From Candidatus Omnitrophota bacterium (lineage in GTDB: Bacteria; Omnitrophota; Gorgyraeia; Zapsychrales; Zapsychraceae), in assembly GCA_030634235.1 (NCBI GenBank), contig DAOWBD010000023.1:1-9639 (forward strand): DNA of 9,639 nucleotides, read 5' to 3'. The first letter of the stretch is position 1. Each line of letters begins with the position of its first letter. The position numbers and the translations under genes are program-made. Of the stretch, positions 1 to 5,949 are shown in pieces. Below the pieces are notes generated by a model, which had not been told where the DNA came from, made no database searches, and saw only the letters and a list, made by a program, of their open reading frames with translations.

Positions 1-717
1 ATTCTTCGACAAAGAAATGATCTTTTTTGCAATAGGATCAATATCCGAGGCCCCAACCATGACGATCTTCGCCTGATATTGATCAATAAGTGTATCGACC
101 ACCTCGGCAAAACGGCTCTCGGGCCATCTCTTTGACGGATCGCTCGCCCCGGGATGGATCGCGAAAAGACGATCCTGCTCCGAAATATGATGCTCGCGGC
201 GGAATTGATCGACCCATCGCAGCGCATCCTCCTTAACGGGAAGGGCGATATCCATATCATAGCTCTCGATCCCGATCTCTTTTAAAACATCCAGACAGTA
301 CTGCGCTTCATGACTTTCGCCCTTATGCCGCACGTCCGGGATCGGCCGATTAAGTAAGAACCCGAACTTGTTATTTTTATACCCGATCCGGACCGGGATT
401 CCCGACAGAAAACAGGCCAGGTTCGTTCTCTTTTTTGTATGCAACACAAGAACATAATCAAATTTTTGCCGGCGAAGCCGTTTGATCAGCTTGATAAATC
501 CGAGCAAGCCTTTATGCTCGCCGTTGCGGTCATCGACAAAGACCTCATCGAGACAGATATTCCCGTCGACAAGATCGCGCGTCGCCGGGGCCACGAGAAT
601 AGAGATCCGGGAATCCGGGCGCGCCTCCCGAAGGGCTTTGATCACCGGGGACGTCAGAACAACATCACCGATGCGGTCGGTGCGGACAATGAGAATATTT
701 TTGTAATCGTTCATCAT
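1..717 (-). CDS. GT9 family (heptosyltransferase-like) glycosyltransferase 3, C-terminus outside window
   Basis: The first 239 residues of a GT9 enzyme; the frame is still open at position 1, so about 100 residues are missing. The start is fixed within one codon: TAA (720-718) lies directly before ATG 717, and a second ATG follows at 714. Seen: VRTDRIGDVVLTSPVIKALR (residues 11-30), the form common in proteins annotated as lipooligosaccharide heptosyltransferase II; GIPVRIGY (106-113); and HPGASDPSKRWP at 188-199, the best match in this window to the canonical HPG..KRWP box. The DS.PMH and FGPT motifs would lie beyond the left edge. No convincing Shine-Dalgarno is seen, but the start is only 20 nt after the preceding stop, so reinitiation is plausible. 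Closest in style to WaaF, but not firm enough for a symbol. Confidence 0.92.
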   Translation of the reverse strand, partial: MMNDYKNILIVRTDRIGDVVLTSPVIKALREARPDSRISILVAPATRDLVDGNICLDEVFVDDRNGEHKGLLGFIKLIKRLRRQKFDYVLVLHTKKRTNLACFLSGIPVRIGYKNNKFGFLLNRPIPDVRHKGESHEAQYCLDVLKEIGIESYDMDIALPVKEDALRWVDQFRREHHISEQDRLFAIHPGASDPSKRWPESRFAEVVDTLIDQYQAKIVMVGASDIDPIAKKIISLSKN

Positions 718-737
718 TTAGAGGAATGACAGCGGCA

Positions 738-1721
738 TCAACCGATAAAACGGTTGGCTGCCTCAAGAACATCTTCTTTCGATATTGTCTGCATGCACGT
801 GTGCTTATGTGCATCTTTAGGGTCGAGGCAAACCGGGCAGTCGGAATTCTTTTTGATCACATGATACTGTGCGCCCCAGGGCCCGTATTTCTGCGAGTCC
901 GTCGGGCCAAAAAGGGCAACGACCGGAACGTTCAAATAACTTGCTAAATGCATCGGCGCGCTGTCGTTAACGACAGCTAGCGAACAATGCTTAAATAACT
1001 CCGCAAGTTGAATAAGGTTCGTGCGCCCGCAGAGATTCACCGCCCCGGCCTCCATCAGCTTATCGATCCTTTGGGCAACCTTCCGGTCTTCTTCATCCCC
1101 GACGAAAACGATCTTTACCCCGCGCTCTTCAGTCAAACGATCACACACGAAAGCAAAGCCCTCCTCACTCCATCGCTTTGCGGAATCCGCAGCGCCGGGA
1201 GCAACAACAACATACTTCTGTTGGCGCCCGATCTTCTTGTCAACCAACTCTTGGATATAAAGTTTATCCGGTTCGAAAATGAATAATGACCGCGACTCAT
1301 CAGCTTCCATCTTAAAATCATGGACCGATCTTAATTGATTAAGATGTTTCTCCCGCATGTGCACCTTCACCGTTTTATCAACACGGCACGAGGTCCGGTG
1401 ACACGGCGCAATCATGAAAGGAATAGCCGTATTGCGCAGATCGACGACAAGGTCAAAATGTTGCCGGCGCAACGCGAAGATCCACGGTACCGTCTTCACG
1501 GGAGACTGATGTTTATCAAATACATGAACCTGATCGAAATGCGGATTCCCATCGAAAAACGATTCCGTCTTCGGCCCGATCACGATGGAAAGCTTAGCAG
1601 ACGGAAAATCCCGTTTTAAAATATCGATGACAGGAAACGTCAGGATCACATCCCCGATATTCGTCAACGATATGACAAGAATTTTATTGATCTTTGATTT
1701 GCTTAACAAGTTCAAGAACAT
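738..1721 (-). CDS. GT9 family (heptosyltransferase-like) glycosyltransferase 2
   Basis: A GT9 protein of about 327 residues. Numbered from the ATG at 1721: ISLTNIGDVILTFPV around 17-31 (N-terminal SxxGD box), APGAADSAKRW at 174-184 (Lys of the acceptor or phosphate site), VNDSAPMHLAS at 251-261, LFGPTDSQKYGP from 270, and a C-terminal cysteine set DCPVC, then TCMQTI. The start is not settled. The frame is open to ATG 1751, which would overlap the previous gene by 68 nt. ATG 1721 has GAGG directly against it. TTG 1715 has the same GAGG at a normal 6-nt distance. All choices overlap the end of the upstream GT9 gene, so coupling is likely. The stop is TGA at 740-738, 20 nt before the next ATG. 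It is expected to add a heptose-like sugar in the inner core; the exact acceptor is unknown. Confidence 0.9.
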   Translation of the reverse strand: MFLNLLSKSKINKILVISLTNIGDVILTFPVIDILKRDFPSAKLSIVIGPKTESFFDGNPHFDQVHVFDKHQSPVKTVPWIFALRRQHFDLVVDLRNTAIPFMIAPCHRTSCRVDKTVKVHMREKHLNQLRSVHDFKMEADESRSLFIFEPDKLYIQELVDKKIGRQQKYVVVAPGAADSAKRWSEEGFAFVCDRLTEERGVKIVFVGDEEDRKVAQRIDKLMEAGAVNLCGRTNLIQLAELFKHCSLAVVNDSAPMHLASYLNVPVVALFGPTDSQKYGPWGAQYHVIKKNSDCPVCLDPKDAHKHTCMQTISKEDVLEAANRFIG

Positions 1722-2700
1722 CCTCGACGGTAATGGATTGCATGCAAACATTGTCCGGGCACATCAAGTGGTAGCACGACTCCCGATTGCACCCGAGATC
1801 TTTCTGAATGATGTGCACCCACCCCGACCCCTTCGGCCCGGTGATCTCCGGCCGCGTCGGGCCGAAAAGCCCAATCACCTCCGTCCCGAGGCTGTCCGCA
1901 ATATGCAGCGGCCCCGAATCGCCGGAGATAACCAAATCGGCATTTTTCATTAGTGCCATCAATTGTTTGAGATTTGTTTTTCCCGTAAGGTCAACGACCT
2001 TCTCCAACCCGGAGCCGATGATTTCCTTCGCCAAAGAAACATCTTTTTTGGCCCCCGTAATAATGACGGTGGTGTTAGATCTCTCAACAAGACCGGCGAC
2101 TAAATGCGCATAACTCGACGGGGACCAGCGTTTCAGATCCCAATTGCCACCAGGATTAACAATTATTACCAGATCATCTTCGGGAATCCCAATCGACCTC
2201 AAGACCTTTTTAACGTCCTCCTCAGTCTCCGGCAACACTTTTAATTGACATTGACGGTCGTTGATCTTTACTCCGTACGACTCAAAAATATTTAAATAGT
2301 AATTCGAACGATGCACTTGCCCCTCTAAGGGTTCTGTTTGATGCGTTAAAAATCGCCCGCGCCCTTTCGCGTCGTACCCCACCCTCTGAGGTATTCCCGC
2401 AAAAAACACCATCAGCGCCCGCGTCAACGAACGATGCAGCAAAAAGGCCACATCAAAATGCCGGCGGCGCAGCTTCCAAATTAATCCCAGCTTCGCAAGA
2501 AGATGCCAGTGACGGTCTTTTTCATCATAAACAATGATTTCATCTACATAAGGAATGCTTTCCAGCACATCTTTGACTCTCGGAACCGCTAAACAGCTGA
2601 TATGCGCTTCGGGATAAGCCTCTTTGAGCGCTTTAAAGATCGGAGACGAAAAAATAACATCCCCAAGCCAATTCACATTAACAACAAGGATCCGTTTCAT
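1684..2700 (-). CDS. GT9 family (ADP-heptose:LPS heptosyltransferase-like) glycosyltransferase 1
   Basis: A 338-residue GT9 protein, of the WaaC/WaaF type that transfers heptose from an ADP-heptose donor to the LPS core. Seen: NWLGDV at 10-15 (Asp base position), NPGGNWDLKRW at 182-192 (conserved Lys), SGDSGPLHIADSLG at about 259-272 (nucleotide-binding Asp and His), LFGPTRPEITGP at about 278-289, and a C-terminal cysteine set C304, C309, C314, C319 with CMQSI. The ATG at 2700 is preferred over an in-frame TTG at 2715 because AGGAAAG at 2711-2705 precedes it at good distance and MKRILVVN is the family N-terminus. It overlaps the end of the upstream GT4 gene by 23 nt, and its own end overlaps the next GT9. 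I cannot say whether it is heptosyltransferase I, II or a transferase for another sugar, so no symbol is given. Confidence 0.92.
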   Translation of the reverse strand: MKRILVVNVNWLGDVIFSSPIFKALKEAYPEAHISCLAVPRVKDVLESIPYVDEIIVYDEKDRHWHLLAKLGLIWKLRRRHFDVAFLLHRSLTRALMVFFAGIPQRVGYDAKGRGRFLTHQTEPLEGQVHRSNYYLNIFESYGVKINDRQCQLKVLPETEEDVKKVLRSIGIPEDDLVIIVNPGGNWDLKRWSPSSYAHLVAGLVERSNTTVIITGAKKDVSLAKEIIGSGLEKVVDLTGKTNLKQLMALMKNADLVISGDSGPLHIADSLGTEVIGLFGPTRPEITGPKGSGWVHIIQKDLGCNRESCYHLMCPDNVCMQSITVEDVLELVKQIKDQ

Positions 2701-3799
2701 GATTCTTTCCTGCAAGCTGTTGATAGAGATAAATAACCTTATCGAGCATTTTGTCTGCCGAAAAAGTTTCCTTAATAAATTCCCGCCCGGCCATTCCGAT
2801 GGTATTCATGCGCGCGCGATCCCCAAAAAGTTTTACGATCGCCCCGGCGAGCTCATCGGGATTCTCCGGTTCCACCAGAACACCGGTATTCCCATCCTCG
2901 ATCAGGCTCGGGATCCCTCCGACACGCGAAGCGACAACCGGCAATCCTGCCGCTTGCGCTTCCATGATCGAAAGACCTAATCCTTCCTGCCTCGATGGCA
3001 TCGCGAAAATATCAAACAGCGATAACATTTCATAAGTTTTATCAACAATCGAAAAGAACCGGACATGATCGTTGAGGTTCAGGTGCTCGACATTCTCTCT
3101 CAAAGCGCGCTCCATCTTTCCCTCGCCAACAAGCAATAATTGCGCATCCGGAATATCGCGCACAATCCTGCTCATCGCCTCAACAAGAATATCCTGTCCC
3201 TTGACGTCGGACAACCGCGCCACAATGCCAACAACCGGGACATTGCCTAAATCGAACCGCGCGCGGAGCTCCTTCCTCGCGGATTGATCGATCAAAGAAA
3301 ATTGTTCAAGATCGATACCGCTCTCGATGAGAAACACCCTTTCTTCCCTCACCTTAAAATCATCTTTCAGATGTTTTTCGACCGCCGTGCTGATCGCGAT
3401 AACGCAATCGCCCCAACATGGCACCACCCTTCTTGATAATCGTGTTTTAAAAAAGCCGTGGCACGTTGAGATAAACGGTTTTCCTGTCAGCTTCTTAAGC
3501 CACGCCCCCATCACTTGTGTAACCCGGGTCTGCGCGTGAATAAGATCAATCTCATTCTCCCGGATATATTTTGCCAGCAGAGATAATGCAAAATAGATCT
3601 TCGGGTCAAGTTCCGACTTTGTTCGGATGTTTAAAGTGAGCAACTTCACACCGATCGAAGAAAATTCCTTTTCCATGTTCCCGCCGCTCGTCGCAACATG
3701 GACCTGATGCCCCCGACGGATCAGCCCCTTGCTCATTGTAAACAAATAGCTGGTGATCCCTCCGGCATTCAAATGTGTCGATAAAAAAAGAATGTTCAC
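2678..3799 (-). CDS. GT4 family glycosyltransferase
   Basis: A 373-residue cytosolic or membrane-associated GT-B glycosyltransferase of family GT4, full length for the family. Visible marks are LNAGGITS at 10-17, IDLIHAQTRV at 84-93, STCHGFFKTR at 111-120, VARLSDVKGQD at 193-203, LLLVGEGKME at 221-230, and the EX7E donor motif E272-E280 followed by QAAGLPVVASRVGG. It is a paralogue of the GT4 half of the upstream fusion: both share ID(L/I)(I/V)HA, TCHG(F/H)(F/Y)K(T/N)R and (I/V)DLE(Q/R)F in the same positions. The start codon is GTG at 3799, sharing GTGA with the stop of the fusion gene, with GAGG 7 nt upstream. Its 3' end overlaps the next GT9 gene by 23 nt. It probably adds a core sugar to Kdo-lipid A or to the growing core; the sugar cannot be determined. 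Confidence 0.92.
   Translation of the reverse strand: MNILFLSTHLNAGGITSYLFTMSKGLIRRGHQVHVATSGGNMEKEFSSIGVKLLTLNIRTKSELDPKIYFALSLLAKYIRENEIDLIHAQTRVTQVMGAWLKKLTGKPFISTCHGFFKTRLSRRVVPCWGDCVIAISTAVEKHLKDDFKVREERVFLIESGIDLEQFSLIDQSARKELRARFDLGNVPVVGIVARLSDVKGQDILVEAMSRIVRDIPDAQLLLVGEGKMERALRENVEHLNLNDHVRFFSIVDKTYEMLSLFDIFAMPSRQEGLGLSIMEAQAAGLPVVASRVGGIPSLIEDGNTGVLVEPENPDELAGAIVKLFGDRARMNTIGMAGREFIKETFSADKMLDKVIYLYQQLAGKNHETDPCC
2705..2711 (-). promoter_or_regulatory. ribosome binding site for GT9 gene 1
   Basis: AGGAAAG on the minus strand inside the 3' end of the GT4 gene, followed by AATC and ATG at 2700. It decides the start at 2700 rather than the in-frame TTG at 2715. Confidence 0.65.
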
Positions 3800-5898
3800 G
3801 ATTTTTCCTCGATCAAAGACTCGATCTCGCGCGCGACCTCATCGGGATGGATATCTTTCATGCAAGCATGGGTCAAAATCCGGCACCGCGAGCTGTAACA
3901 CGGAGCGCACGCCAACTTTTTCTCAAGAACAATGATTTTTTTCGCCGGCGGAATATGCCTCCGGGAATCCGTCGGGCCGAAAAAAGCCACAACCGGGGTC
4001 TGCATGGCCGCGGCCACGTGCATCGGCGCCGAATCCGGCGTCACAAAAACCTTGCACTTTTTGATCAACGCCGCTAACTGCAGGATATTGGTCTTCCCGA
4101 CGAAGTTGGCCGGCTTGGACTTCGTCATCGATAAAAAATGCTGGGCCAACAGCTTATCTTTTTCCATTCCGGTAATGATGATCCGGATATTCTTCGCCGT
4201 AAGTCTTTCACAAAGACGGACCATATATTCGATCGGCCAATTCTTTGTCTGCCATTTCGCCGAAGCCGCCATGTTGATCCCGACGATGTTCGGACTATTT
4301 CCCAACCACTCTGAATCCAGCAATGTTTGAGCATACTGTTTATCATGCTGCGAGGGCCAAAGCTCAAGATACGCATTACCTTTGTAATGAATGCCGAGGC
4401 GCTCAAGAACTTGAAACTGATGGGCAACAGGAGGTAGGTTCTTGCACGCATCATTCACCGGATGCGACAAAAGCCTTCCCCACTTCCCGTTATTATATCC
4501 GTAACTCTCCCGGGCAAAACTTAAAAAAGAAAGCAAGTGGCTCTTGCGGTTATTCTGAAAATCAACGATCACGTCAAAACGGTATTTCCTCAGCTTCCCT
4601 GAAAGCTTTAAAAGCCCCCACCATCCCCGATCCTTATCTTTAACATCATAGACAATGATCCCATCTAAATAAGGACAATTGTGCAGAATCCTCCTCGACT
4701 CTTTTCCGACCAGGCAATGAATTCTTGCATGCGGGAATTTCTTCCGGATCGCATTGAGCGATGCCGTAACCAGAACAACATCCCCTATGGAAGCAATCTT
4801 AACAACAAGGATGTTGAGTGAATGTAAAAGCTCTTCGTAGACCTTGATCGTGCTTGACGCCATATGTTCAAGTGTGAAATTGTTCTTAAGCTTTTCTTTT
4901 GCGCCGGCAACCAACCGGTTCGCCAAACCCCGGTCATTTGCGATACGAATCACCGCCTTGGCCATGGCCTCCGTATCCCTCGGCATCACAAGCAATCCCG
5001 TTTCTTCATCATCAATAATATCGACAACACCGCCAACCTTCGTCGCCACGACCGGTACGCCCGATGCTTGCGCTTCCAAGATCACTCGCCCGAAAGCCTC
5101 TTGCGTGATCGTTGACAGAACAAGAATATCGGTTTTCGCGAGAATTTGCGGAATATCCCGGCGGTTGCCGAGAAACTCAACATGGTTTTCGATCCCTAAA
5201 CGGCGCGCCAGCAATTCCAATTCCTGCTTGTTCGAAGGTTTTTCCGCCGGGGCATCACCGACGATCCAGATCTTCGAGTATGGAACCGTCCGAATGACCT
5301 TCGCCATTGCCTTAAGAAAGAACGCATGCCCCTTGAGCGGCGTGATCCGCCCAACAATCGCAATGTTGCACCGTGATGCACCTCCGGAAGGATCCCGTCG
5401 GACTTTAAACCTTTCCAAGTCGACGCTCCTCGGAATGCAGCGGATGCTGCGCGGCAAAACACGGAACCGGTCGATCATGTGCCGACCGATCACTTTGCTT
5501 GGAACAATTACCAGCTTCGACCAGCCCATGACCTGGCTGAAGAAGCGATTCTTGTAATGGCCATGGCACGTCGTGATAAAAACCGCTTTTGTTTTACGGC
5601 AGGCAAAATAAGAGATCCATGCCGGAACGCGCGACCGGGCATGGACAATATCGATCTTTTCCCGTCGAATGACATCGCGTAGGTCCTTGACGGCCCGGAT
5701 CATCGTCCACAGCGATTTTCTATGTAGCGGTAAGCCGTAATGGCACGCACCCAAAGACTCCAGACCGCTAACAAGTTGCCCGCCGTTTGAAACGACAACA
5801 GCCTTGTGCCCGTGCCGGACCAAATACTTGGCAAAATCAACCGTCCCGGTCTCGACCCCTCCGACATTCAGTTCTGGAATAACCTGTAAAACATTCAT
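3796..5898 (-). CDS. fusion: GT4 glycosyltransferase + GT9 heptosyltransferase-like domain (700 aa)
   Basis: One uninterrupted 700-residue frame carrying two glycosyltransferases. Residues 1-358 are a complete GT4 (GT-B fold, retaining): NVGGVE at 11-16, IDIVHARSRV at 72-81, TTCHGHYKNR near 109-118, VGRITPLKG near 182-190, and the nucleotide-sugar EX7E motif E267-E275 followed by QASGVPVVATKVGG. Residues about 361-700 are a complete GT9: IASIGDVVL at 368-376 with the Asp equivalent to the WaaC base, AKWQTKNW near 547-554 with the conserved Lys, TPDSAPMHVAA near 620-630, FFGPTDS near 639-645, then a cysteine-rich tail (C664, C667, C672, C679). In most bacteria these are separate proteins. The linker between the domains is only a few residues. 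It starts 51 nt after the LpxL-ELM1 stop and overlaps the next gene by 4 nt. The probable role is adding two successive core sugars; donors and acceptors are not readable. The start fits the family N-terminus although no clear Shine-Dalgarno is seen. Confidence 0.93.
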   Translation of the reverse strand: MNVLQVIPELNVGGVETGTVDFAKYLVRHGHKAVVVSNGGQLVSGLESLGACHYGLPLHRKSLWTMIRAVKDLRDVIRREKIDIVHARSRVPAWISYFACRKTKAVFITTCHGHYKNRFFSQVMGWSKLVIVPSKVIGRHMIDRFRVLPRSIRCIPRSVDLERFKVRRDPSGGASRCNIAIVGRITPLKGHAFFLKAMAKVIRTVPYSKIWIVGDAPAEKPSNKQELELLARRLGIENHVEFLGNRRDIPQILAKTDILVLSTITQEAFGRVILEAQASGVPVVATKVGGVVDIIDDEETGLLVMPRDTEAMAKAVIRIANDRGLANRLVAGAKEKLKNNFTLEHMASSTIKVYEELLHSLNILVVKIASIGDVVLVTASLNAIRKKFPHARIHCLVGKESRRILHNCPYLDGIIVYDVKDKDRGWWGLLKLSGKLRKYRFDVIVDFQNNRKSHLLSFLSFARESYGYNNGKWGRLLSHPVNDACKNLPPVAHQFQVLERLGIHYKGNAYLELWPSQHDKQYAQTLLDSEWLGNSPNIVGINMAASAKWQTKNWPIEYMVRLCERLTAKNIRIIITGMEKDKLLAQHFLSMTKSKPANFVGKTNILQLAALIKKCKVFVTPDSAPMHVAAAMQTPVVAFFGPTDSRRHIPPAKKIIVLEKKLACAPCYSSRCRILTHACMKDIHPDEVAREIESLIEEKS
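3807..3810 (-). promoter_or_regulatory. ribosome binding site for the stand-alone GT4 gene
   Basis: GAGG on the minus strand, 7 nt before the GTG at 3799. It lies in the last codons of the GT4-GT9 fusion gene (the Ile-Glu-Glu-Lys-Ser end) and supports the GTG start with its 4-nt GTGA overlap. Confidence 0.65.
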
Positions 5899-5949
5899 AG
5901 GATGACTTCAACGAGAAGACTTTCGCAGGCGTGAAATAGTTTTTCCGCG
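5899..5949 (-). other. largest non-coding gap (51 nt), no signal recognised
   Basis: This spacer separates the LpxL-ELM1 stop from the ATG of the GT4-GT9 fusion. I see no clear Shine-Dalgarno, hairpin with a T-run, or -35/-10 pair in it. A weak internal promoter cannot be excluded by eye. Confidence 0.5.

Noticed and set aside
850..4000. Repeated plus-strand GTCGGGCC(A/G)AAAA near 899, 1857 and 3970 as a DNA repeat
   Set aside because: It is the codons of the conserved FGPT(D/R) motif in three GT9 domains, so protein family conservation explains it.
4844..5557. A 237-codon plus-strand open frame antisense to the GT4 half of the fusion gene
   Set aside because: Its translation is rich in Ser, Arg and Thr with no recognisable motif, while the minus strand here encodes a clear GT4 with all family motifs. 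It is a shadow frame.
5899..5949. Possible terminator or promoter in the 51-nt gap
   Set aside because: The GACTTC and GAAGAC strings drew attention but are not inverted complements, and there is no stem followed by a T-run and no convincing -35/-10 pair.
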